Source: Zygnema circumcarinatum (Eukaryota; Streptophyta; Zygnematophyceae; Zygnematales; Zygnemataceae). Taken from it: a stretch of 46,998 bases of DNA. Location: positions 2,705,700 through 2,752,697 of the forward strand of contig CM074804.1 of assembly GCA_037447605.1 (NCBI GenBank), given 5' to 3'. The notes under the pieces are model-generated. The model was not told the origin of the DNA. It made no database searches and was given only the letters and a program-made list of their open reading frames with translations. This document shows positions 23,787 through 33,497 of this stretch, piece by piece. The position numbers and the translations under genes are program-made. Numbering within the stretch: the stretch's first letter is position 1; the number at the start of each line of letters is the position of its first letter.

Positions 23787-24724
23787 TTAAACAAAGACTC
23801 AGCTAGTCAGTAGGGTCAGACGGCTACCAGCGCATCCTGCGGCCGGAACTCCACGTAGGTTGGGGTGGTGCCGCGGGTCTGCCAGGAGAGAGCCAGGATC
23901 CCGGGGAATTCAGAGGACGCGAAGTTGAAGACGCAGGGATCTCGAAGGCGTCCCATTGGCGGCTCACTCATGCGCAAAGAGCCCTTCCTTGGGGACCCTC
24001 CTCTGCTCCCTCTCCCCGCTGTCTGCAGCCAGGCTTCTGCAGTGATCATTGGTTATCGAGAGCAATGCAGGATGACAGAGCAAGATAGGGGCTTGGGCAT
24101 AGCCACAGAGAAGGAAACAGGAACACAACTCAGGAAGGTGGCATTTGCAATCTCATCTGTCGCTAAATGGGCTGAATGTCATGCCAGAGCTAAAGCGCTC
24201 TCATTCATTGTCTAACTGGCAGCCACTACGTCTAATGCTATCAACAAGATAATCTTCTCTCTCTCTCTCTCTATCTATGGCATGGAAACTCTCTCTCTCT
24301 ACTAACATTTGGCCTGCTCACTTAGAATAACAAGAAAGAAAGAAGAACAAGACAACAAACTATACAGCAAATACAAATACTAAGCCCAGCACTAAAAGAC
24401 AAAAAAGCATCATTGATATCCCATCCACTGAACACCCACAACAGATCTCAACTCAGTAGCTGCAGCCCCCTAAATCTCCAACCGCCCACTTGGCAGCTGG
24501 GTCACTACGTGGAGCCTTCGGGACAGGGCCAATGATGATACCGCGGCCCCAGGCGGTGTTCCCGAGTGCGCTGCTGGATGGCTGCGTCGCGGGCCGCCAC
24601 GCAGCGCGCCCTTCTTCATCCGCTGCAGCCCTCTGGACTTCCGTTGATCTGTGACACGGAGAGGCATACGCCAAGTACAGATGATTGGACCGCGCATTTG
24701 CCGCACGCAGTCCGCGACGCCAGA

Positions 24725-25804
24725 TTGCAGCACATGCCGGGGGAAACAAGCACGCCCGGCTGTGTAAATGAAGAGACAAGGGGCAGGGGAGGAGACAAGG
24801 ATGACGTGGACAGGGGCCGCGTTAGGCGAGTCGGTGGCCGTCTGGAGAAGCTTCCGCGTACATTCGGCAATGGGGAGTATCGGCGGGATCGGAGGTGGAG
24901 GAGGGAGTAAGACAAATTCGAAATCGAAAGTTACGGCCGACAGGCGCAATGTGGCGAAGCGGCAAAAAGTGGCGGGAATTAGAAATGGACCAATGAGGAG
25001 TTGCCACTGCAGGGGGGCACAAGGCCGCCGCCGCCCGCGCCAACGGTCAGCCATCGTGGGCAGGGACCGCTACGCTGCGACAGCGATGTTGATCCAGTGT
25101 GCTAACGCCAGCCCGTCTGCGTGCCCATCATAGTCATGGCCTCCGAAATGGATGGCCCAACCTGGGATCTCCACCTGTCCACACACAATAAGGGGTCAAC
25201 CACGGAAAAGCCCGCCGAGCCGGCCGCTGACATTCCTGAGCCAAATGAGCTGGATGTGGCGCTACCTGATTGGCGCAGAGCAGCCGCCATCGGCGCCTCC
25301 TAAGTCGGTGAGTTGTCGCTCGTGACCCGTCCCAGGTGGTGGGAGGCCACGGAATCCCAAGGATCGCAGCTGGAGTCAGACAGTTGGAAGTGGGGAGTCC
25401 CACCCGGGGAGGCGCGTCATCGCAGAAGAGGGGCTCGCAGGAGAGAGGAGGTCAGGGAGGCGGGCTCCTACGGCATACAGGAGTCCGCAGGGAGACAGCG
25501 CCCGTGGAGGACAGTAAGGATCCTGAGCAGTCACACGTGAAGACCAGGAGGGATGACTTTGCGCCACCCGCGTCCAGCCGCAGCCGCGGACGGACGCACC
25601 CGACGCCTGACGCACGTCTGCAGCCCATTCGCGAGTGGAGGGAGGGGTTGCAGGTGTGGTGTGACCACTGCGGAAGTCCCCTGATGGAGCTGAATGCCCC
25701 TTGTATTTGGTGCGTTGCCTCAGTGACAGAGTAGAGAATACAGTGGCGGTGCAATGATGGCCGTCAGGAGGCCGAGAGAGTGGATGGGAGACATCTGCCA
25801 GGTA
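24725..25804. other. retrotransposon internal sequence, 3' end, unassigned
   Basis: This lies between the integrase trace and the 3' LTR on the - strand. Frames are short and overlap on both strands and show no recognisable domain. It probably represents the decayed integrase C-terminus and 3' untranslated part. Confidence 0.4.
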
Positions 25805-26350
25805 TCAACTTCTCACCCACTTGGTGTGTCTGTCCACGGTGGTGGAAGATGAAACACAGCCAGCAGGGTGCGAGCCTGGCAGGCAAAAAAGCAGAAGCTT
25901 CATGTTCCAGCCTTCGCGACGCGCGCATCGGGACTTGGCATTGACTCCAGGGACTCGGCTGGTCGGCAGCAGAGCGCGTGCTGGGGTTGGTGGGGGTTTT
26001 GAATGTAGTGGTTCACGGCACCACCTGGAGGCCGGGCCAACATGGAGCGTCTCCGGAGGAGAGCTACCACCCTCTTTTGCCGAGCTGGAAGTCAGCTCGG
26101 GCATCGTGGGCGACGTCCTGATTTCGACGCCTCGTGAGAATGGGACGGGAGGCCGGAGGAATGTAGAGAACCCGTCCGTCATCATCGACAGCAGAAGTTC
26201 TGAGTGCTGCGGAGCAGCTGAGCCTCTCTCGGGGTCCGCTACAAAAGGGGGGCAGCGCTGGACACAATGGTAGCCGAGAAGGGAGGAGTCTGAATGGACG
26301 CCATTGGCGTTGGACGGAGCAAGTAGAGGAGCGTCGCCATCGCCATCCAT
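25805..26350 (-). pseudogene. integrase remnant (weak)
   Basis: A - strand frame ends in TTVDRHTKWVRS, similar to the VDRLTK-type segment in the Ty3/gypsy integrase core. The rest of the frame does not match, and the catalytic DDE residues could not be placed. The position after RNase H supports an integrase. Confidence 0.4.
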
Positions 26351-26405
26351 GTGAGGCCTCTGCCCGACCGCATGGGTGGCGCGGTGAAGTCGTGGATCTT
26401 TCCGA

Positions 26406-26639
26406 TTATGCAGGCGTGCGGTGGCCGAGTCGGGTCAGCTGATCTGCGAGCAGGACATCATGCAGGGCTTGAGCGGCAATAAAAATCTCAATGGGAAGAT
26501 GCTCAGGGTTCAAGAGGGTGGGTGGAGGGATGGGTTCAGGAACGGCCGGATCGTGACAGAGGAGGGGAGCCGAAGGATTGCGACTGAGGCCATCAGCATT
26601 GCCATGACTACGGCCGGGACGGTGGGTGACCTTAAGCAC
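26406..26639 (-). pseudogene. RNase H end fragment (Ty3/gypsy)
   Basis: The frame contains VTHRPGRSHGNADGLSR, the conserved end of the Ty3/gypsy RNase H domain. It is followed by a linker and then frame breaks. Confidence 0.75.
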
Positions 26640-26945
26640 AATTAGAATTTTTTAGCTTCAATTACTGCTATTTGTGAAACTTAGGTTGCAGGTAGCCATG
26701 ATGTGTAGCCAAGTGAGGGGCATGTGGTTAGTTCCTTGGCACCACAACGGGCCGGCAGGCTGCTGAGAGCTTGAACTTCTTGAGTGCCCAGAGGACACTG
26801 CGGCTTTCCTCAGGAGGTCATACTTGGTCTTGGTTTGCAGTACCCGCCTCAAAGCTGACTTGGTGTCCCCATTGAGAATGCTTGGCTGGCCACTGCCTGA
26901 AGCCTGCCCGGCTCCAGCGGTGTCAATAATGGTGGGAAGGTGGGA

Positions 26946-27517
26946 TCAATTTGATGCATGCAAGGGGCTTGAAGGAGGCAACCTCGGGGCAGTGTGTGGA
27001 AGGTCAAATCCTGCCGTCCGGCTCCATTTGTATTGGATTCGCTGTTTCTCCAAGGCATGTAGGGGACGTGCGATAAGGGCATAGCCCTTGATGAACCGGC
27101 GATAAAATGAGGTGAGCCCCAAGAAAGACTTGAGCTGAGAGAGGGTCTGTGGAATCGGCATAAGGGCAATCGCTTCAATCTTATCGAGTGATGGTTTCAG
27201 GCCATTGCAATTGAGCGGTGTCAGACTGAGTGATTCTGTGCTCATTTGCATTTCTTGGTGCAATCTTTGTGCTGCCAGCCATGAGCTGCCGGCAGGATTG
27301 GCCATGTGTTGCAGAGGAGGTCAGCCCGCTCTATCGAAGCATCATCCACGCAAGGCTCGCAAAAACATGGAGGAAGGCGAACACCTGGTTGGCCAGGCGC
27401 CTGTGAGCTTGACCTGGAATCCTGAGCCTCGACTGGAAGGACTGTCACGCAGAAGCGTGTGTGCCAGCCCTGTCTGCAGCTGGTTCGGCCTGCTGGTACT
27501 GGGACCTGCCAGAGCAT
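26946..27517 (-). pseudogene. reverse transcriptase fragment (Ty3/gypsy)
   Basis: Two frames are needed. The upstream one has a degenerate active-site motif, CVDDASIE, in the place of YxDD, and ends near DCTKKCK. The second reads GLKPSLDKIEAI and then SQLKSFLGLTSFYRRFIKGY, the RT-to-RNase H connection typical of Ty3/gypsy. The frame change between them shows decay. Confidence 0.8.
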
Positions 27518-28223
27518 CTCCGCATGTCAAGTGTCGATGAATTGCTATTAGGGGGAGACACCGCTGGGAGAACCAGGTTCATATTGAATGTATAGGGATT
27601 CTGACTTTGCTATTGTATTCAAATTTCTGTGAGTTGCACATAAGCTGAGTGTGAGATTTGGCCGGGGCACAATGCGGTGCCCACGCCCTCTCCAGGTTCC
27701 ATCAACCCGGGCCATGCTTCTCGCGGGACTGCCGCTCCACATCGGCCTGCTGCGCGGTGGAAAAGCGGTAGGGAGTCAGGGTCATCACGGGAGGCGCATC
27801 CCCCGTATCGATGTGGTGCTCAATCAAGTGAGTCTTGCCGATGTCGAGTGAATGTCGTGCGAAAACTAGGTGATTTCGGCGGAAACAGCTTGGCGCAGTT
27901 GAGAATGCCCACCGTGTCTCACAGCTAAGGCCCCAATCGCACCCGCCCTTTCATTTCGGGTCGCGATCTCATCACCGACGGTCTCATGGGGGAAGCTGAA
28001 GTGCACAGCACCGCGAACAGTCCCGTCACGCACCGAGAGCCGGAAGTCGCAGAAGAAAACAGGGCAGTCTGCTATTCGGATCACATGGCCGATTCATGAG
28101 AAGATTGGGGCTGCGACCGAGTGGTACATGGTGATCTTTGGGTAACAGACCTGCCGCGTGCGCGGCGCCTTGGGGCAGGGCGAGGTGGGCAAAGGCTCCA
28201 CACTAATGGGGAGAGCTGTCCCG

Positions 28224-28568
28224 TCAGGCAGAGCAAGGCCGCAGCCGAACACCATAAAGTCGGTTTGTGCTCCCATTGCGATGCAGCCAGCCTAGCCCAG
28301 GAGGCACAGAATAGTGTTCAGCGGCCGTGATGACCGCATTCACCGTGGCTCCCATCTCGCCAAGACTGATGACCACTTGGGCGCTGCCCAATCCTTCATG
28401 TAAGCTCCCTTCAACCCCCACATATCGGGGAACGGGCTCAAGTGTCTTGTCCAACTTAACCCCTGCAGCCTTCATCACAGGCTTGGACAGAACTGTGCGC
28501 ATGGCTCCTGTGTCGATCATGGCTTTGCTGGGATGACCGTTGAGCCATACATTGACAATGATCCGCAC
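28224..28568 (-). pseudogene. retropepsin-like aspartic protease
   Basis: The frame begins RIIVNVWLNGHPSKAMIDTG and continues AMRTVLS, so the DTGA active-site motif is intact. A later ...GLGWLHRN segment fits the flap-to-C-terminal part. It lies between the gag-like frame and the RT, as expected. Confidence 0.72.
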
Positions 28569-28751
28569 GTTGGGCGTTGGGATGAGAGGGAGGATCTGAA
28601 TCTGTCGAGGAGGATGGCGAGGGGAGCGGACTGGGTCTCCGGCGGAGGCGCCGTAGCCATGTGGTGGATATCGGCTGCGACTTACGCGCAGGAGATGCCA
28701 TACAACGCGGGAGGCCGAGAGGTGGCTCGCAGCGTCGGCTAGCTTTCGAAA

Positions 28752-29558
28752 TTACGGCTGAACAGCTGGAGTGCCAGCTGCATTCAACTGCGACAAGGTA
28801 ATGTTGATCTCAGCCTTGTCTCCCATGAGTTGATGAACCATGCGTTCAATCAGGGAGAGGCCATCTGTCGGGGGGGTTGGTCGTCGGTCGGCTGCCTGGG
28901 GGTAGAAACGGGCTGCCCGAGGGCGATGGGGAGGGTTGACGTGCATCTCTTCTGTCGCTGGTGCTCTCGGCTCTGGCTGCGCCGCTGTCGGCTCCTCCTC
29001 ATTGAGATCGTCAATTTCCTCCTCAGGCGTGGATCCCAATGGATGACCCGTGGAAGGAGGGAGGACTGAAGTTCTCCGGACAGGGGTGGCGACCGGTGGA
29101 GCCGTGCCAGATGAGCTGGCGCCGTTGACATCGGCAGGGAGGAATGGCAGGGGATGTGAATGAGGATCACTTTGGTTGACAGGGAGCCTGCGCAAGGCAT
29201 TTGCAATCTCGGCAATCCGGGCTTGAGCACCCTCTTCAGAAGTGATGGGGGATTCGGACCAAGCCGGTTGTAATGCCGCGGCAATCTGGGCAGTGCGTGA
29301 GCGGGCAGCAGGATCGGGCTCAGCACCCAATGTGTTTGTCAGGGAAGGGGAGTCCATGGGGTGCAGGTGGATAGGCGGACGTTGCAGGATGGTGTAAGCG
29401 GGTGAAGGAGGTGGAGGCGGGCGAAAGGGAGCTGGAGTTCTCGGCGGTGTGGGAGTAGCCGGGAGCATATCCATGAAGGCGATCTCTGCAGGTGAGCTCC
29501 CTGCTACTGCCTCTTTCCCCTTTCGGGCCTTCTCACTTGAGAGTCTCGCATCACACAC
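28752..29558 (-). pseudogene. gag-like Pro-rich frame
   Basis: A 268-residue open frame, Pro/Ala/Ser-rich in its first half, with a short predicted helix near the end (LIERMVHQLMG). It lies directly upstream of the protease. No zinc knuckle is seen. Further gag-like pieces occur upstream on the same strand, such as NLPDFSEVLQWFRKAI near 30150-30220. Confidence 0.5.
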
Positions 29559-31298
29559 GGGTACCCATGTTCGTGATCTGAGAGTAAGGTGCAGCTCATG
29601 GTCCGCAACGCAGCTGGCTGATTACTATTCAGGCCGCAGGCAAGACAGATGCCCTCTGACCCCGCCTCGTCATCCGACGGCGCAGATCGCTCCCGCAGCC
29701 TTCTCTTCGGTGTGATGATTCCATAAGAACCCCGACATCCTGGATTGAGAAACACCCGGGCATGTGAGGATTCACCGCGGGCTCACGGACGTGCAGGCAT
29801 CATGAAGGTATGGAGAAAAGGGAGTGGGCTGGGCTCGCCTCTGGCGGTGACGGCTGGGGAGAGGCTTGGCACCACAAGGGGGCCCTGAATCGCACGTCTT
29901 GAGCAGGATGCCTAGAAACATGTTTGTTCTGGAGGAAGATGCAGCAGGAGGGGATCACACAAGCTGCCCACTCCCGTGTCTTCAGGAACCCCTAGAGAGT
30001 CGACTCTGTCGTGGATCCCTGAAAGCGCTCATGTAAAATGTGGTTGTACATGTGCGGCCGTTGCCTCCTCCACCCTCCCAATCGCTCCGCCCTTTCTAAC
30101 AAGGCCTGGACCCCGCTGGTGGGTTATCGCGCAGCCCATGAATTTGGATATGGATATCCTTCGTGATGGCCTTACGGAACCACTGGAGAACTTCGGAAAA
30201 GTCAGGCAAGTTCTCGATCGTATTTGCCATGCGCACAAAGCGTCTGAGTGAATTCAAGACCGTCTATCACTGAGCATTTGATGTAGCCAGTTTTACTCAC
30301 ACAGCTGATCGCATCTCAAATCCAACTGTTGTCTTAAGTTGCTGAATGTGTCCCTTGTCAGTGTGCCACGACATCTGCCCTTGTGTCAGCTTCGGAGGCT
30401 TCCAGTCTGATGCCCCTCGCCTTTCACGTCTTAAGCGAGCTGATCACTGGCCCTCCTTCATGCCCGCCTGCCGCCTTGCCTTCCCTCAAGGTGTCTCAGC
30501 CAAGCCTCTGCATCTTCCTGCTTGCCGGTGAAGCCTCTAGTGATGATGCCCGTGGTATCCCTCACCTCACTTTTTTCAGGAATCAAGGCTATCAGTCTGT
30601 CACCCATCTCTTCCGCATCTGCTGGGGAGCTCAAGGTCTGACTTCGTGTGCTTCTCCTGAGGCCGGTTCGAAGCCTGGGTCCATGCCGATCGTCCTGCCC
30701 CTTGCCTCTTGAAAGCCGCTCGGGGACCTGTTGGACTGACAAGTTGGTGAATGCCTGGCTAGGGTGTCTTCTGAGGTGTTTGCCGTCTCTCTGCAGCACG
30801 CTGCCGCTGTCTAAGGGATCTCCGGTGGGATGTGATCTGATTTGGACATCTCGTGGGTTCTGCCTCCCGTGGCGCTGTGGACCTCAGTGTTCGACGGCAT
30901 CTCTCTCTCTTCACGCATCCGCTGTGACAGCGTTGAAATGTTTGAGTCCTTGATGATGCGGCGCGCACAGGCGATCTGGAGTTTGTGGCCATCGCTGCCA
31001 GCACCGGAGCGCCCAGCCTTTGAATCCATCGACCTGCCCTAATAGAAGCCAGACCGGGATAAGGGTTCTTCGTGATGTTGATTCAGTTCTTGACCGCCTC
31101 CTTCTTCTTGAGTTTGAACCCGTCTTGGATTTCCGACTCGCCTCTTCTTCTCTCCTCAGGTGCCAAGCTTCCTTTAACATCATGAAGGTCTGGCTGTCCC
31201 TCTTGCTGGAGCCTCTCATCCATGCTGGGCTGTGACACGGGTCACAGCATTGCACCTCCATGAAATTCAGGTACCTGAAAAACCCAAACCTTCAGTCT
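29559..31298 (-). other. retrotransposon 5' internal region
   Basis: Between the 5' LTR and the gag-like frame. It holds short broken frames, including the gag-like piece near 30150-30220 and Arg/Ser-rich frames at 30458-31261. No gene of the host is seen. Confidence 0.45.
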
Positions 31299-32228
31299 TC
31301 TATACCAAGATAAGTGGGGTTAAACAAAGACTGCCGAGTGAGCTGGAGGAGTTGGACGGCCACTAGCGTGTCCGTGCTGAAGTTGACGGAAGGTTGGGGT
31401 GGCGCTTGGGTCTGCTGTACACAGAGCCAGGATCCGGGGATTCAGAGGAACGCGTAGCCTGAAGACGTAGGATTCTCGAAGCGCTCCCATCCTGGCCGCA
31501 CTTGATGTCACCAGCCTTCCTTGGGGACCCTCCTCCCCGTCCTTCTCTCGTGAGCTCTTGACCGATGCTTCCAGTGATTCATTGTTATCCAAGAGCAATG
31601 CAAGGCAGGACAGAACAAGAAGGAGGGGTCGTGGAGGAGTGGCATGAGGAAGGGAAAAAAAGGATATAGAGAACTAGGAAGAGGGTGGACACTCAATTTA
31701 TTGAAATTGAGAAAGTCTGGTTGGGACGTCATCAATGAAATTGTCTTCTCATCTAACTTTGTTTAACTGGGCTGAATGGGACGTCTAAATGCTATCAGCA
31801 AGAAGACTCTTTCTCTCTCTCTCTCTCTCTATCTATGGCATGGAACTCTCTCTCTCTCTCTCTCTCTCTTACTTAGCATCTGTTGCTGTAACTGAAGAGG
31901 AAGGAAAAGAAGAAAGAAGAACAAGACAACAAACCACACAGCAAATACAAATACTAAGCCCAGCACTAAAAGACAAAAAAGCATCACTGACATCCCATCT
32001 ACTTAACACTGACAATAGATCTTGAGCCTTAGCAGTGACAGCCTCTGATTGGCCAATTGCCCACTGAGAGGCNNNNNNNNNNTCCGTGGGCCGCCAACGC
32101 ATGGCGCCGCCTTCTCTCAATCTCCGTTGGCAGCTCCTGGATTCCGTTGATCCGTGACACGGAAGAGGCATACGTCAAGTACAACTGAACGGACGCGGAT
32201 CCGCCGAACGCAGCTCCGTTACGCTACA
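31299..32228 (-). repeat. 5' LTR
   Basis: About 930 bases, ending GCTACA at its outer edge. Its inner edge has diverged from TGTAGC. It keeps the unoccupied target TTAAACAA at 31320-31327. It contains CT microsatellites near 31810-31870 and a 10-base run of N at 32073-32082. Confidence 0.85.
32073..32082. other. assembly gap of 10 N
   Basis: Ten undetermined bases inside the 5' LTR. The equivalent part of the 3' LTR (about 24490-24590) is about 90 bases longer, so the real missing sequence may be longer than ten bases. Confidence 0.98.
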
Positions 32229-32268
32229 GCAACGCCAACGCCAAAACGACCTAATTTTGGTATGGTAT

Positions 32269-32302
32269 GACCGTACGACCGTACTCGTACGGTCGTACGG
32301 TC
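32269..32302. repeat. perfect hairpin of GTACGGTC units, MITE subterminal
   Basis: Two 16-base arms, the second being GTACGGTCGTACGGTC, separated by TC. A related GTACGGTCGTACGGTC lies near the other end of the MITE at about 20470-20485. Repeated subterminal motifs bind transposase in hAT elements, so that role is a fair inference. Confidence 0.75.
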
Positions 32303-32437
32303 GTTAATTGTTCAAAACGAGTGGGTATAATATATGTAATAAACTGTTTTACTTTGTAATATATTACTAATTTTAAACCCGTTGTAAATTATATAATATA
32401 TTCGGAATTTATAACGCGGGCCATCCCTAATTGGGGC

Positions 32438-33497
32438 AGGGCAGTGCAGGGCAGCGCCGACTGCGGCGGGCCAATGGCGATTGGCGGCTGCCCTGCGCGC
32501 TGTCAGAATGCCGACACGCACCCTCTGCGAAGCGCCCTCGGACAGTGGCAGGCGCCCGCTCGCGCCGCACGAGTCGCGGCCCGCGCTCGTGGACGAGCGT
32601 GTCAGAGTCGGCGCGATCTCGATGACTCGCGTGAAGCAGCTCCATAGGAGGGACAGCGTAGAGTATCAGCAAATTTAGGGTCACGAAATTGCCCGTCGTT
32701 GTTTCAAGAGTTTTGCTTTAGACATGGCCGTCCGACTTGAAAAATCGAGGAGCAATTTGCGGCGTTTAAGTCTCGTTGGTAACAGTCTTTGAGGATTTTA
32801 GGGTGTTAAGGAATTTAAGTCTTAGGGCATGTAGGAAAATATGGATCCATCAAAATTGCACACAAAGGACTTATCGTAATTCACCTCATCGGGAGGGATT
32901 AATGACAAAATGACACATTACATCACCACAAAACATAGAAACGGCAGAACACAAGGAGATGAATGCGATAGAACAAAAATCAGCTATGCACAACGGGAAG
33001 GTTAACAGTAGCGCGTAATACCTATGCTGCTCAAATGTACTCCGCATAAATACGACACCTGCACTCACTCAAACCCTTAAAAGCCCTGCCTGAACCCCCC
33101 TGTCCAAAACCCTCCACCCTAGTTTGCCACTATGGAACGAGACGCACGGAGTGGCGGTATCCTTTTATTGTGAGCTCCAGCACCACCCACTCGCCCCGAC
33201 TGCATTGAGGACAGCACCTTAAACCTCAAACCGCATAGCCCTGCAGCTGAACCCTCGCTCCATGGCACTCGTCGACAGTTCCCTGCCAGAACGGAATGTC
33301 GCTCAACGGAAACATACTTTCAAAAACGCATATGTAATGCAGGTTCTGTGCCCTCACTCCTTGGGAGCTTGGAGAGTCAGAAGCACTCCGAATCCATGCC
33401 AGGTAACACGCAGGGAGTGGTTTGGGAGAGGAGTTGGGGCAGTGCATTCCTCACTGCACCCTTTATTTTGCTCGTTCAACGGAACTGAAATGGAATT
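32438..33497. other. 3' flank of the MyTH4-FERM gene, no gene seen
   Basis: GC-rich near 32440-32640, then mixed composition. Importantly, no kinesin motor motifs (such as GxTGSGKT or a switch motif) appear on either strand between the MyTH4-FERM stop codon and the transposon nest. Confidence 0.55.

Larger units (their letters stand above)
20555..24724 (-). repeat. 3' LTR, split by a TIR element
   Basis: LTR sequence is 20555-20583 plus 23787-24724, about 960 bases. It aligns with 31299-32228 through landmarks such as TTGGGGTGG, CCTTGGGGACCCTCC, a CT-repeat stretch, CAAATACAAATACTAAGCCC and GTGACACGGA. The gap between the two parts is the inserted element at 20584-23786. Confidence 0.88.
20555..32228 (-). 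mobile_element. decayed Ty3/gypsy LTR retrotransposon
   Basis: The outer ends are TGTAGC (20555-20560) and GCTACA (32223-32228), flanked by the direct repeat GCAA at 20551-20554 and 32229-32232. LTRs are 20555-24724, interrupted by a 3.2 kb TIR element, and 31299-32228. Between them, on the - strand, the order is gag-like, protease, reverse transcriptase, RNase H, then an integrase trace, which is the Ty3/gypsy order. Frames are broken throughout and the LTRs differ by many substitutions and indels, so the copy is old and dead. The inner edge of the 5' LTR is less well conserved and no primer-binding site was identified. Confidence 0.88.
20409..32429. mobile_element. hAT (Ac-like) MITE split by a retrotransposon
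   Basis: The ends are TAGGGATGG at 20409-20417 and CCATCCCTA at 32421-32429, close to the maize Ac terminus. They are flanked by exact 8-bp duplications ATTGGGGC at 20401-20408 and 32430-32437, as expected for hAT. MITE sequence proper is 20409-20554 plus 32229-32429, about 345 bases. It is AT-rich inside, with subterminal GTACGGTC repeats. All other sequence between the ends is the retrotransposon at 20555-32228. No coding sequence belongs to the MITE itself. Confidence 0.88.

Noticed and set aside
31285-31310. tRNA-Met primer-binding site next to the 5' LTR
   Set aside because: A TGGTATAGA string is present on the - strand, but it falls inside the LTR edge as defined by alignment with the 3' LTR, so it cannot be called.
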